DNA of 42,002 nucleotides from Methylobacterium haplocladii (GTDB lineage Bacteria > Pseudomonadota > Alphaproteobacteria > Rhizobiales > Beijerinckiaceae), in contig NZ_BJZT01000046.1 in assembly GCF_007992175.1 (NCBI RefSeq), forward strand, positions 1 to 42,002, in the 5' to 3' direction. The notes below the pieces were generated by a model. That model saw nothing but the letters and a program-made list of their open reading frames with translations, was not told where the DNA came from and ran no database searches. Numbering within the stretch: position 1 is the stretch's first letter; every line of letters starts with the position of its first letter. Of this stretch, positions 33,641 through 41,957 are shown piece after piece. Both the position numbers and the translations under genes were made by a program.

Positions 33641-34130
33641 GCGGGCTTGCCGACACGCTGGCTGCTCTCCGCCGCGGCGATCTCGCCGGCGTGCGGGAAC
33701 TGCGTCTCACCGGAGGCCTCTCCGAATTCCCGCGAGAGATCTTCGGCTTGGCGGATAGCCTGGAGGTGCTCGACCTCAGCGGCGGCACGCTCGCCGACCT
33801 ACCCGCCGACATCGGCCGGCTGCGGCCCATCTCCACACGCGGGGCCTGCTGCACGGTGATCTCTACGCGCACAACCTGCTTTGGGACGGTACCCACGGCG
33901 AGGCGGTACTGAGCGATTTCGGCGCGGCCTCACTGCTGCCGCCAAACGCCTTCGGTACGCTGCTGCAGCGCATTGAGGTGCGGGCCTGGGGCCTGCTGCT
34001 GGGCGAACTGTTGGCGTGCTGCAGCGCCGCGCCGGTTGAACTTCGCGCTCTCGAGCAGGCCTGCACGCAGCCTGATCCCGGGGCCCGCCCTTTGATAGCC
34101 GAGGTGCTGTCGGCCCTTCCGAGCTGTTAG
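33637..34130 (+). pseudogene. Remnant of a leucine-rich-repeat protein kinase gene
   Basis: Two pieces in different frames remain. The first (33637-about 33830) encodes a leucine-rich-repeat start (GDLAGVRELRLTGGLSEFPREIFGLADSLEVLDLSGG). The second (about 33842-34130), in another frame, encodes the end of a protein kinase: HGDLYAHNLL corresponds to the catalytic loop and LSDFGAASLLPP to the DFG magnesium-binding motif, followed by the helical C-lobe to a TAG at 34128. The remaining repeats and the kinase N-lobe, including the ATP-binding loop and Lys, are gone. This indicates an internal deletion with frameshift. The GTG start overlaps the phoH stop (GTGA). It cannot make an active kinase. 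Confidence 0.8.
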
Positions 34131-34453
34131 GCCCGCCCGGCAACTTCCATTTCGGCGAGGGTCTCCACCGGCTGCTGCAACAATGCGGCGGCGAGCATCG
34201 CTTCGAGGACGATCAGGTCGGCCTCCGGGTCCGGTTGCCAGCCGCAGCCGCAAGCGCCGCCGGGACCATGCACGGCGGCGGTCTGGCGGTAGAGATGCCC
34301 GAGCGCGCGGGCGGCGGCTTCGAGGGCCGCCATCACCGGCATCGGTTCGCTCTGAACGGTGCGCCAGAAGGCGCAGGTCAACGCGCGCTCAAGGGAGGAT
34401 TGGCGGCCGCGCTCCTCGGCGACGCGCATGGCGGTCGTGAGGCCGGCGGTCAC
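34127..34453 (-). CDS. Unknown protein with a GACGCGW Cys motif
   Basis: This 108-residue protein is mainly helical: TAMRVAEERGRQSSLERALTCAFWRTVQSEPMPVMAALEAAARALGHLYR in pieces, then a central Gly/Cys segment (GPGGACGCGW) and an acidic C-terminal helix (DLIVLEAMLAAALLQQPVETLAEM). The two close Cys may bind metal. I do not recognise a family. The GTG start at 34453 overlaps the stop of the 85-aa gene upstream (GTGA), so the two are translationally coupled. Its stop overlaps the end of the kinase remnant on the other strand by 4 bases. No signal peptide is seen. Confidence 0.55.
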   Translation of the reverse strand: MTAGLTTAMRVAEERGRQSSLERALTCAFWRTVQSEPMPVMAALEAAARALGHLYRQTAAVHGPGGACGCGWQPDPEADLIVLEAMLAAALLQQPVETLAEMEVAGRA

Positions 34454-34707
34454 GGCAGGTCTCCACGATCCGGATCGGGCCGCGTGTCGAGCAGATCGAA
34501 CAGGTCGAAGACACCGTGCAGATGCAGGCCGATGGCCGAACCGTCCCACCATGCGATCCTCGCGCATTCCCGGATCGCCCCGAACGCCCGCGCCATCTCG
34601 TTCTCCACGCTGCTCCAGTCGAAGGGCCAGGGCCGCGCTCGTGGCACCGTGAACACCGCGACACCGCGGTGTGGGTGTAGAGCGATCTGGCTGAAGGCTT
34701 TCGACAT
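34450..34707 (-). CDS. Unknown 85-residue protein
   Basis: This small protein begins MSKAFSQIALHPHRGVAVFTVP and is rich in aromatic residues (ARPWPFDWSSVENEMARAFG, IAWWDGSAIGLHLHGVFDLFDLLD). It looks like a compact globular protein without a signal peptide or membrane segment. I do not recognise it. The ATG at 34707 is the likely start. It is the first gene of a two-gene unit with the following 108-aa gene and is preceded by an AT-rich region that probably holds the promoter. The unit sits between a kinase remnant and a dipeptidase gene, in a variable-looking part of the window. Confidence 0.55.
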   Translation of the reverse strand: MSKAFSQIALHPHRGVAVFTVPRARPWPFDWSSVENEMARAFGAIRECARIAWWDGSAIGLHLHGVFDLFDLLDTRPDPDRGDLP

Positions 34708-34877
34708 GCCTGCACGAATGAACGAGGTATTCGCGGTAATCAAGTCATTGCGAAAACATTGGAAATAATCAAAAGCGCAAGATCAGGTTCAAAATCTGCA
34801 ATGCGGAATTAGAGGAATTCAACGTGGTTTCGAAAGACGATACGGGGCATCGGCTTGGCGGCTCGGCCGAGCGGATT
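34708..34877. other. AT-rich intergenic stretch
   Basis: Positions about 34711-34830 are strikingly AT-rich for this GC-rich genome (runs such as GAAAACATTGGAAATAATCAAAAG). It should carry the promoter for the two unknown genes on the minus strand. It may be a trace of imported DNA. Confidence 0.55.
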
Positions 34878-35537
34878 TCATCGCACCGGCAGATCGAAAG
34901 CAGTCGCGGGATAGGGCTCCCGACCGAGCGTGAAATGCCACCATTCAGCTGCGTAGGGCTTGAACCCGGCTCGAATCATCGCGGCCCGCAGCACCCCGCG
35001 CGCCCCCGATTGCGCCGATGTGAGGCTTCGCCAGCCCGGTGCTGATTCTGGGCCGAACCAGTCGAACGGCGTGCCCATATCGACCTCGCCCCCGCCGGGG
35101 CGCACCAGCGTCAGGTCGACGGTCGAGCCGCCGGAATGGGCGGAGCGCGCGGCGATGTAGCCGAGGCGGAAGAGGTCGCGCTTGTCGACCGCCGGGTAGA
35201 ACTCGGCCTTCATGCGGATGTCGGCGGGGTCGGATGCCCAGGCCACGAAATCGGCGACCGCTCGGGTCGGCCGGTAGCAGTCGAACACCTTGAGGCGGTA
35301 GCCCCGGGGGCCGAGATCGGCCTGCGCCACGGCCAGCGCCCGCGCGGCCTGTGGCGTCAACAGGCAGCGCGGCGCCTCGTAGCCGGCGATGGGCCTTCCG
35401 ACGAAGTTGTGCGCGCCGGCATAGCGCATCTCGACCGAGAGCCCCGGCACGAGTCCTGCCGCATCGACGAAGGGGCTCTGCGCCTGCGCTGGCAAGCCGC
35501 CGGCGAGGAGGGCGGCGATCGCGATCGGCCGCCGCAT
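34878..35537 (-). CDS. D-alanyl-D-alanine dipeptidase (VanX/DdpX family)
   Basis: The enzyme hydrolyses D-Ala-D-Ala, either to salvage peptidoglycan breakdown products or, in VanX, to remove the vancomycin target. The zinc and catalytic residues are all present: Arg89 (FDCYRPTRA), His134 and Asp141 in SAHSGGSTVDLTL, and Glu198 with His201 in EWWHF. An N-terminal signal peptide (MRRPIAIAALLAGGLPAQAQ) sends it to the periplasm, which favours the DdpX-like salvage role over cytoplasmic VanX. No vanH or vanA-like ligase is nearby. Its start overlaps the upstream transporter gene's stop by one base. Confidence 0.9.
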   Translation of the reverse strand: MRRPIAIAALLAGGLPAQAQSPFVDAAGLVPGLSVEMRYAGAHNFVGRPIAGYEAPRCLLTPQAARALAVAQADLGPRGYRLKVFDCYRPTRAVADFVAWASDPADIRMKAEFYPAVDKRDLFRLGYIAARSAHSGGSTVDLTLVRPGGGEVDMGTPFDWFGPESAPGWRSLTSAQSGARGVLRAAMIRAGFKPYAAEWWHFTLGREPYPATAFDLPVR

Positions 35538-35971
35538 CAGCGGAAGGCCACCAGCACGGCGCCGGTCGCGATCAGGACGATGCCGAGCCAGTTCACGCCC
35601 GACAGCCGTTCGCCGAGGATCACGACGCCGAAGATCGCCACCAGCACGACGCTGAGCTTGTCGAGCGGCGCGACACGTGCCGCGTCGCCGAGCGCGAGCG
35701 CCCGGAAGTAGCAGAGCCAGGATGCGCCGGTGGCCAGGCCCGACAGCACCAGGAACAGCGCACTGCGGCCGGGGATCTGCGTCAGCGCTTGGCTCTGCCC
35801 GGCGGCGATCACGATCGCGCCGGTGAGGCAGAGGATCACCACCGTCCGCACGAAGGTCGCGACATCGGAGTCGACGCCGGTGACGCCGACCTTCGCCAGG
35901 ATCGCGGTCAGCGCCGCGAATGCCGCCGAGAGCAGCGCCCAGAAGCGCCAGGACTGCAGAAGCTCGGCCAT
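35537..35971 (-). CDS. Half-size EamA/DMT-family membrane transporter
   Basis: This 144-residue protein has five hydrophobic helices and equals one repeat of the usual ten-helix EamA transporters, as in the 5-TMS bacterial subfamily. The N-terminal FWALLSAAFAALTAILAKVGV and the C-terminal PLDKLSVVLVAIFGVVILGERLSGVNWLGIVLIATGAVLVA are characteristic. It probably dimerises. The substrate is unknown. It is located between crcB (10 bases before) and the dipeptidase gene (1-base overlap), all in one direction, so the three may be one operon. Confidence 0.85.
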   Translation of the reverse strand: MAELLQSWRFWALLSAAFAALTAILAKVGVTGVDSDVATFVRTVVILCLTGAIVIAAGQSQALTQIPGRSALFLVLSGLATGASWLCYFRALALGDAARVAPLDKLSVVLVAIFGVVILGERLSGVNWLGIVLIATGAVLVAFR

Positions 35972-35981
35972 GCCCCGTCCG

Positions 35982-36350
35982 TCAGAGGATCTGCCGCATC
36001 ACCAGCAGGCCAAGCGCCAAGCCGCCGATGCCGACGATCACCGAGGTGACGACGTAGGCCAGCGCCGCGCTTGTCTCCCCGCGCTCGAACAGCGTCATGG
36101 CTTCGAGCGAGAAGGTCGAGAATGTGGTGAAGCCGCCCAGGATGCCCGTCGCGATGAAGAGCCGCGCCTGCATGCTGCCGCCGCGCAGGGCGAACCATCC
36201 GGTGAAAATCCCCATCAGCACCGAGCCGACGACGTTGATCGCCAGCGTGCCCCACGGGAAGCTCGACCCGACCCGCAAGGCGGCGACGTTCACGCCATGG
36301 CGCAGCACGCCGCCGATCCCGGCACCGACGAAGACGAGGAGTGGGTTCAT
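35982..36350 (-). CDS. crcB: CrcB/Fluc fluoride ion channel
   Basis: Fluc channels export fluoride and protect enolase and pyrophosphatase. The 122-residue, four-helix protein has the family hallmarks: GAGIGGVLRHGV at the N-terminus, the pore Asn in GTLAINVVGS (about 34-43) and the phenylalanine-box GGFTTFSTFS (about 72-81). A single-gene, dual-topology homodimer is expected. I looked for a fluoride riboswitch in the 130 bases upstream and did not find one. The downstream genes encode a small transporter and a dipeptidase. Confidence 0.94.
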   Translation of the reverse strand: MNPLLVFVGAGIGGVLRHGVNVAALRVGSSFPWGTLAINVVGSVLMGIFTGWFALRGGSMQARLFIATGILGGFTTFSTFSLEAMTLFERGETSAALAYVVTSVIVGIGGLALGLLVMRQIL

Positions 36351-36437
36351 TGGCGCGATGATCTTTGGCTGCAGACGCGCAGGCGATAACGTACAGGAAG
36401 GTCAATCCGCAACGCGATGACCGCCATCGCAAACGAA

Positions 36438-36464
36438 AACCGGCAGCCAACTGGGCTGCCGGTT
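36438..36464 (-). terminator. Rho-independent terminator of the molybdenum hydroxylase operon
   Basis: A perfect 11-bp stem (36438-36448 with 36454-36464) closes a 5-base loop and on the minus strand runs into TTTTCG. It lies 25 bases after the stop of the large subunit. Confidence 0.85.
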
Positions 36465-36488
36465 CGGGGTGGTGTTATCCGAGGCGGG

Positions 36489-38747
36489 TCAAGCGGCGAG
36501 GATCTTGTCCACCGTGATTGGCAGGTCGCGGATCCGCTTCCCTGTCGCGTGGAACACGGCGTTGGAGATCGCCGCCGCCGTGCCGACAATGCCGATCTCA
36601 CCGACGCCCTTCACGCCCAGGGGGTTAGCCTTGTCCTCTTCGTCCACGAAGATCACGTCGATGTCGTGGATGTCGGCGTTGGCAGGCACGTGGTACTCGC
36701 CGAGGTTGCGGTTCATGAACCGCCCGAGCCGGTGGTCGAGCATCGATTCCTCATGCAGGGCCGAGCCGATGCCCATCACCACCGCGCCCAGAATCTGGCT
36801 GCGCGCGGTCTTGGTATTGAGGATCTTGCCCGCCGCGATCGCCGAGACGACGCGGGTGACACGGACGATGCCAAGCTCCTCGTCGATCTTCACCTCGGCG
36901 AAGACCGCCGAGTGGGTATAGGCCTCGTATTGCTTGGCGAAGTCCTTGTCGGGGCTCGCCGATCCCGTCGCCTCGAGCGTCTCGGTGCCGGTCTGCCGCA
37001 TGACGTCCGTGAGAACGACGCTCTTGGCGGGATCACCGGCGACCTCGATGCGGCCCTTCGAGAAGACGACGCGCTCGAAATCGACGTTGGCGAGAGGCGA
37101 GCCTTCGAGGCCCCGCGCCAGCTTGAACGCCTGCTCGGCGACGTCGCGGCAGGCCTTCATCACGGCGGTACCCGAGGAGGCCGCCGTCCAGGAACCGCCT
37201 GCGACGGGAGCCTTGGCGAGATCGGTATCGCCGAGCTTCGTCGTCACGTGCTCCATCGGCAGGCCGAGGGCGTCGGCCGCGATCTGGGTCAGGATCGTGT
37301 AGGTGCCGGTGCCGATGTCGCCGGTGGAGTTGCCGACTTCGAGCCGACCATCGGCGGTCAGCGTCACCTTGGCGCTCGACTCCATCATCAGCGCTTCCCA
37401 GATCCCGCAGGCCATGCCCCAGCCGACGAGTTCCTTGCCGTCGCGCATGGAGCGCGGTTCGGGATTGCGCTTCGACCAGCCGAAGCGCTCGGCGCCTTGT
37501 CTAAAACACGCCTTCAGAGCCTTTGAGCCGAACGGCTTCTCTTCCACCGGATCGGTATCGGTGTAGTTGGCGATGCGCAGCTGGATCGGATCGATCCGGG
37601 TGGCATAGGCCAACTCATCCATCGCGGTTTCGAGCGCGAACACGCCAGTCACGGCGCCGGGTGCGCGCATGTCGCCGGGCGTTGCCGTGTCGAGCTTTGC
37701 CAGCCGATAGGTCAGCTCGACGTTGTCGCAGCCATAGAGGATGCCCGACCAGTTGACGATGTTCTCCTGGTAGTCCTCGTACTGCGAGGTTCCGTGCAGG
37801 GCATCGTGCCGGATCGCCTGCAGGTTACCGCTGGTATCGGCCCCGAGCGAGACGGTCTGCACGGCGCCGGGCCGGTAGGTGAAGCTCCACATCTGGTCGC
37901 GGGTCAGCACGACGCGCACCGAGCGGTTCAGATCCTGCGCGGCCAGCATCGCCAGGAAGAGCTGGTATTGCGGCCGTAATCCGCATCCAAAGCCGCCGCC
38001 CATGTATGGGCTGAGGCAGCGCACCTGCTCCGGCTTCAGGCCGAAGGCATTCGTTAGATAGAGCTGCGAGTTCGCGACGCCCTGGATCTTGTCGTAGACC
38101 GTGTAGGTGCCGTCGTCTTCCACGACCACGGTCGAGGCATGCGGCTCCATCGGATTATGGTGCTCGTGGGCGATCCGATATTGCTGGCTCACCTTGATCG
38201 CCGCGCCGTCGAAGGCGCTGCCGGCATCGCCCCAAGGCTCCGGCGGCGGTTTGATGCCGTCGCGCTTCTCCGGCGGATCGTAGGACGAGCCGGCCTGCGC
38301 TTCGAGATCGGTATGCGGCGTCTCGGCCTCGTAGGAGACCCGCACCAGCGAGGCGGCGTAGCGCGCCGTGTCGAAATCTTCCGCGACCACGAGGGCGACG
38401 GGCTGGCCCGAGAACGCGATGGTCTCGTCGTAGAGTGCCCGGAACGGCGCGCCGGGCGGCGCGACCATGTCCTGATAGGCCTCGGCCTCGCCGGCAATGC
38501 TCGGCCGGTTCTCGTGGGTGATCACCTTGAACACGCCGGGCACCGCCTCGGCCGCGGCTGCGTCGATCGCGGTGATCCGACCCTTCGTAATCGCGCTTGA
38601 TACGACGTAGCCATGGGCGAGGTTGGGAGCGGCGAACTCGCCGGCATACTTAGCAAGGCCTGTGACCTTCGCCGGGCCGTCGACGCGGCTCATCGCTCTG
38701 CCGACGAACGTGTCGCGCCCGGATGCCGGGCTGATCTGCGTAGCCAT
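36489..38747 (-). CDS. Molybdenum-cofactor subunit of an aldehyde/xanthine dehydrogenase-like enzyme
   Basis: This 752-residue catalytic subunit oxidises an aldehyde or N-heterocycle using a molybdopterin cytosine dinucleotide cofactor. It belongs to the PaoC (YagR) group. The N-terminal domain begins VGRAMSRVDGPAKVTGLAKYAGE; cofactor-binding segments include the GGGFGCGLRPQYQ loop (about 253-265) and AGGSWTAASSGTAV. The catalytic Glu is in VKGVGEIGIVGTA near residue 715. It is the last gene of an operon with 2Fe-2S and FAD subunits and is followed by a terminator. The substrate cannot be predicted safely; broad aldehyde detoxification, as for PaoABC, is plausible. Confidence 0.92.
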   Translation of the reverse strand: MATQISPASGRDTFVGRAMSRVDGPAKVTGLAKYAGEFAAPNLAHGYVVSSAITKGRITAIDAAAAEAVPGVFKVITHENRPSIAGEAEAYQDMVAPPGAPFRALYDETIAFSGQPVALVVAEDFDTARYAASLVRVSYEAETPHTDLEAQAGSSYDPPEKRDGIKPPPEPWGDAGSAFDGAAIKVSQQYRIAHEHHNPMEPHASTVVVEDDGTYTVYDKIQGVANSQLYLTNAFGLKPEQVRCLSPYMGGGFGCGLRPQYQLFLAMLAAQDLNRSVRVVLTRDQMWSFTYRPGAVQTVSLGADTSGNLQAIRHDALHGTSQYEDYQENIVNWSGILYGCDNVELTYRLAKLDTATPGDMRAPGAVTGVFALETAMDELAYATRIDPIQLRIANYTDTDPVEEKPFGSKALKACFRQGAERFGWSKRNPEPRSMRDGKELVGWGMACGIWEALMMESSAKVTLTADGRLEVGNSTGDIGTGTYTILTQIAADALGLPMEHVTTKLGDTDLAKAPVAGGSWTAASSGTAVMKACRDVAEQAFKLARGLEGSPLANVDFERVVFSKGRIEVAGDPAKSVVLTDVMRQTGTETLEATGSASPDKDFAKQYEAYTHSAVFAEVKIDEELGIVRVTRVVSAIAAGKILNTKTARSQILGAVVMGIGSALHEESMLDHRLGRFMNRNLGEYHVPANADIHDIDVIFVDEEDKANPLGVKGVGEIGIVGTAAAISNAVFHATGKRIRDLPITVDKILAA

Positions 38748-38760
38748 GGGCAGGAATTCC

Positions 38761-39774
38761 TTACTGAATGCGCTTGTCGGACTGGGTCTGCGGCGTTCCG
38801 GCGGCGGCCTGTTCGAGGCCGCGCACGATGGCGCGCCGCGCCAGCTCGATCTTGAAACCGTTCTCGGATTGGGGTTTGGCCTCGGCCACGATGAGATCGG
38901 CCGCCGCCTGGAAGTTTTCGCGGGTCGCCGGTTTGCCCTGCAGAAGAGCTTCGGCCTCTAGATTGCGCCACGGCTTGTGCGCGACGCCGCCGAGCGCGAG
39001 CCGCGCGGTCCTGATCGTTTGACCATCGAGTTCGAAGGCGGCGGCCACCGAGACCAGGGCGAAGGCGTAGGAGAGCCGGTCGCGCAGCTTTAGGTACGTG
39101 TGGTGCTGCCCGTAATCTTTGGCGGGGAGATCGACGGTGACGACCATTTCGCCGGGCTTCAGGGTGTTGTCCTTCGCCGGGTCGTCGCCCGGCAGCCGGT
39201 GATAGTCGGCGAACGCGATGGCACGGTCACCGTCCGGCCCGGTCACCTGTACCGTCGCTTCGAGCGCGGCCAATGCCACGCACATGTCGGAGGGGTGCGT
39301 GGCGATGCACGCGTCGCTCGCCCCGAAGATCGCGTGGATGCGGTTGACGCCGCCGATGGCCGGACAGCCCGAACCGGGCTCGCGCTTGTTGCAGGGCGTG
39401 CCCTCGTCGTAGAAATAGTAGCATCGCGTGCGCTGGTTGATGTTGCCGCCGGTGGAGGCAGCGTTCCGCAACTGTGCCGATGCGCCGGCCAGGATCGCGC
39501 TCGACAGCAAAGGATAGCGGCTCCGGATGCGGTCGTCGTAGGCGAGGTCGGCGTTGCTCACGAGCGCGCCGATGCGCAGGCCTCCGTCCCGCTCTTCGAT
39601 CGTGTTCAGCGGCAGGCGGGTGATGTCGATCAGCCGGCCGGGCTTCTCGACGTTGTACTTCATCAGGTCGATGAGGTTGGTGCCCCCGGCGATGAAGCGC
39701 GCGCTCGGATCGCTACCGAACGCCTGGACCGCTTCCGCCACTGTGCCGGCGCGGACGTAATCGAAGCGGTTCAT
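38761..39774 (-). CDS. FAD subunit of the molybdenum hydroxylase with an extra Fe-S motif
   Basis: This 337-residue subunit passes electrons between the 2Fe-2S clusters and the acceptor. FAD-binding segments are FIAGGTNLIDLMK (about 27-39) and the ASTGGNINQRTRC region (about 106-118). The loop after it carries Cys118, Cys128 and Cys137 (CYYF, TPCNK, SGCPA), with a further Cys156, the pattern of the additional [4Fe-4S] cluster found in PaoB-type subunits and absent from xanthine dehydrogenase. It starts with ATG at 39774, overlapping the small-subunit stop by 4 bases (ATGA). It ends 13 bases before the large subunit start. Confidence 0.9.
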   Translation of the reverse strand: MNRFDYVRAGTVAEAVQAFGSDPSARFIAGGTNLIDLMKYNVEKPGRLIDITRLPLNTIEERDGGLRIGALVSNADLAYDDRIRSRYPLLSSAILAGASAQLRNAASTGGNINQRTRCYYFYDEGTPCNKREPGSGCPAIGGVNRIHAIFGASDACIATHPSDMCVALAALEATVQVTGPDGDRAIAFADYHRLPGDDPAKDNTLKPGEMVVTVDLPAKDYGQHHTYLKLRDRLSYAFALVSVAAAFELDGQTIRTARLALGGVAHKPWRNLEAEALLQGKPATRENFQAAADLIVAEAKPQSENGFKIELARRAIVRGLEQAAAGTPQTQSDKRIQ

Positions 39775-40292
39775 CGGGCGGCTCCCTGCATGACGTCTTC
39801 GATCGCATCGACGATGTTGGTGTAGGCGCCGCAGCGGCAGATGTTGCCGCTCATCGCTTCCCGGATCTCCTCCCGCGTCTTGGCGTGGCCCTCGTTCATC
39901 AGGCCGACGGAGGAACAGAGCTGTCCCGGCGTGCAGTAACCGCACTGGAAGGCATCGTGCTCGACGAAGGCCTCCTGTATCGGGTGCAGCGTGTTCACAC
40001 CCTGGCTCTGCGCGAGGCCCGCGAGCCCCTCGACGGTGGTGATCTCGGCACCATCCTTCATCACTGCGAGGGCGAGGCAGGAATTGATGCGGGTGCCGTT
40101 CACGAGCACGGTGCAGGCGCCGCATTGGCCGTGGTCGCAGCCCTTCTTGGTGCCGGTGAGATCGAGATTCTCCCGCAGGAGGTCGAGGAGCGTAGTCCAG
40201 GGCGCGACGTCGATCTCCCGCTTCTCGCCGTTGATCGTGAGGGTGATGCCGATCCTGGCATCGGCTCCGGGTGAGCCGCTTTCAATGAGCAT
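39771..40292 (-). CDS. 2Fe-2S subunit of the molybdenum hydroxylase
   Basis: This 173-residue subunit holds two [2Fe-2S] clusters. The plant-ferredoxin-type cluster uses the GCDHGQCGACTVLVNG...NSC motif (about 51-72) and the second uses CGYCTPGQ and ICRCGAY (about 110-150). I chose the ATG at 40292, with GGAA 8 bases upstream. Unlike PaoA of E. coli I see no twin-arginine signal in front of it, so the enzyme is probably cytoplasmic. It is the first gene of the operon 2Fe-2S, FAD, Mo. No PaoD/XdhC-type maturation gene follows within the window. Confidence 0.93.
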   Translation of the reverse strand: MLIESGSPGADARIGITLTINGEKREIDVAPWTTLLDLLRENLDLTGTKKGCDHGQCGACTVLVNGTRINSCLALAVMKDGAEITTVEGLAGLAQSQGVNTLHPIQEAFVEHDAFQCGYCTPGQLCSSVGLMNEGHAKTREEIREAMSGNICRCGAYTNIVDAIEDVMQGAAR

Positions 40293-40565
40293 GGCGTGTT
40301 CCGTGATGGTGCGCCGGTCCTTCGGGATCGGGGCACTTTCGAATGGGGCGCCCGCCGCCGCGTTGCGCGAACGGGGCTTGTGACGGTTCGCAGCAGGGCG
40401 GTGAGACGGATGCGACGCGAGCGAACGCCGCGCCGGATTGCTTCGATAACCGTTCCAATCTGGCGCTGTTCCCGGTCGCATCGCGGAAGAACGCCACGGG
40501 GTTACGCCACGCGCGGCGCTCGGCTAACGCTGGGCCGAAACGAGACACCGCCCGAAGGACAGGCC
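40293..40565. other. Divergent intergenic region, molybdenum hydroxylase operon / M20 dipeptidase
   Basis: These 273 bases separate two divergent genes and should contain both promoters. Open frames crossing it are extensions without family similarity. I see no clear operator palindrome. Confidence 0.35.
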
Positions 40566-41957
40566 ATGGCCGCGCTGGACCCGATCCTGAACGACATCGA
40601 CACGGACCTCGACAACGCCCTGGAGCGGCTGTTCGCCTTCCTGCGGATCGAGTCGATCTCGACCGAATCCGCCTACAAGGGCGAGTGCCGCAAGGCGGCG
40701 CATTGGCTGGAGGGGACGCTGACGGCGCTGGGCTTCGAGACTAGCGTCGAGGAAACCTCGCTCCATCCGGTGGTCTACGCGCACAAGCCCAAGCCTGGCG
40801 CGCCGCACGTCCTGTTCTACGGCCACTACGACGTTCAGCCGGTCGACCCGCTGAGCCTCTGGACCCATCCGCCTTTCGAGCCGCGCCTCGTCGGCGGAGG
40901 CGAAAGCCGTCAGATCGTGGCCCGCGGCGCGTCCGACGACAAGGGTCAGGTGATGACCTTCATCGAGGCCTGCCGGGCGCATCTCGCGATGAGCGGTGAG
41001 TTGCCCTGCGCCGTCACCATCGTGATCGAGGGCGCGGAGGAGAGCGGATCACAGGGCCTGCCCGAATGGGTCGAGGCGAACCGCGATCGGCTGAAGGCCG
41101 ATGTGGCGCTGGTCTGCGACACCGCGATGTGGGACCGCGACACCCCGCAGATCACCACCTCGCTACGCGGTCTCGCCTATTTCGAGGTGACGGTGACCTG
41201 CGCCGACCGCGACCTGCATTCCGGCTTTTTCGGAGGGGCGGCGGCCAACCCCATCCACGTCCTCTCGAAGATCCTCGCGGCGCTTCACGACGACGACGGC
41301 CGGGTGACGCTGCCGGGCTTCTACGAGGGCGTGCGTGAGCCGCCGCCCGAGGTGCTGGAGCAGTGGAAGGGCCTCGACTTCACGGCCGAGAAGTTCCTGG
41401 GGCCGATCGGCCTTAAGGAGCCGGCCGGCGAGCGCGGGCGCATGCTGATCGAAATGATCCAATCCCGCCCGGCCTGCGACGTCAACGGCATCATCGGCGG
41501 CTACACCGCCGAGGGCACCAAGACCGTCATCGCCGGTCAGGCGAGCGCCAAGGTTTCGTTCCGCCTCGTCAACGACCAGGACCCGCAGGTGCTGGCAAAG
41601 ACCTTCGAAACCTTCGTGCGCGAGCGCGTCCCGGCGGACTGCAAGGTCGAGGTGGTCTGCTACAAGGGCTCGCGCGCCCTGGCGCTGCCCTTCGACATGC
41701 CGCAGCTCGCAGTCGCACAGGCCGCGCTCACCGAGGAATGGGGTCGCGACGCCATTGCTGTGGGGGCGGGCGGCTCGATCCCGATCGTCGGCGACTTCAA
41801 GCGCATCCTCGGCCTCGACACCCTGCTGATCGGCTTCGGTCTCGACGACGACCGTATCCACTCGCCGAACGAAAAGTACGAGCTGCAGAGTTTTCACAAG
41901 GGCACGCGCAGCTGGGCACGCATCCTGGCGGCGCTTGGAGCGTCGGCAGGATCGTGA
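40566..41957 (+). CDS. M20-family metallodipeptidase
   Basis: This 463-residue dizinc peptidase probably hydrolyses dipeptides in the cytoplasm. The first metal ligand is in LFYGHYDVQPVDPLSLWTHPPFEP (about 79-102), the bridging Asp in RGASDDKGQV (about 119-128), the catalytic Glu pair in EGAEESGS (about 157-164), an Asp in LVCDTAMW, and the final His in GLDDDRIHSPNEKYEL near 430-445. A dimerisation domain (about 200-360, DLHSGFFGGAAANPIHVL) follows. The ATG at 40566 begins the first conserved helix. No signal peptide is visible. Its relation to the neighbouring molybdenum hydroxylase is unknown. Confidence 0.92.
   Translation: MAALDPILNDIDTDLDNALERLFAFLRIESISTESAYKGECRKAAHWLEGTLTALGFETSVEETSLHPVVYAHKPKPGAPHVLFYGHYDVQPVDPLSLWTHPPFEPRLVGGGESRQIVARGASDDKGQVMTFIEACRAHLAMSGELPCAVTIVIEGAEESGSQGLPEWVEANRDRLKADVALVCDTAMWDRDTPQITTSLRGLAYFEVTVTCADRDLHSGFFGGAAANPIHVLSKILAALHDDDGRVTLPGFYEGVREPPPEVLEQWKGLDFTAEKFLGPIGLKEPAGERGRMLIEMIQSRPACDVNGIIGGYTAEGTKTVIAGQASAKVSFRLVNDQDPQVLAKTFETFVRERVPADCKVEVVCYKGSRALALPFDMPQLAVAQAALTEEWGRDAIAVGAGGSIPIVGDFKRILGLDTLLIGFGLDDDRIHSPNEKYELQSFHKGTRSWARILAALGASAGS

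Noticed and set aside
34824..35045. A possible small gene starting with GTG after an AGAGGA sequence
   Set aside because: It runs antisense into the dipeptidase gene and has no similarity or supporting context.
34878..35537. Vancomycin resistance operon
   Set aside because: A VanX-type enzyme is present but has a signal peptide and no vanH/vanA/vanS-like partners, so peptide salvage is more likely.
36351..36480. Possible fluoride riboswitch upstream of crcB
   Set aside because: The conserved pseudoknot bases of the crcB motif are not visible; the only clear structure is the terminator of the upstream operon.
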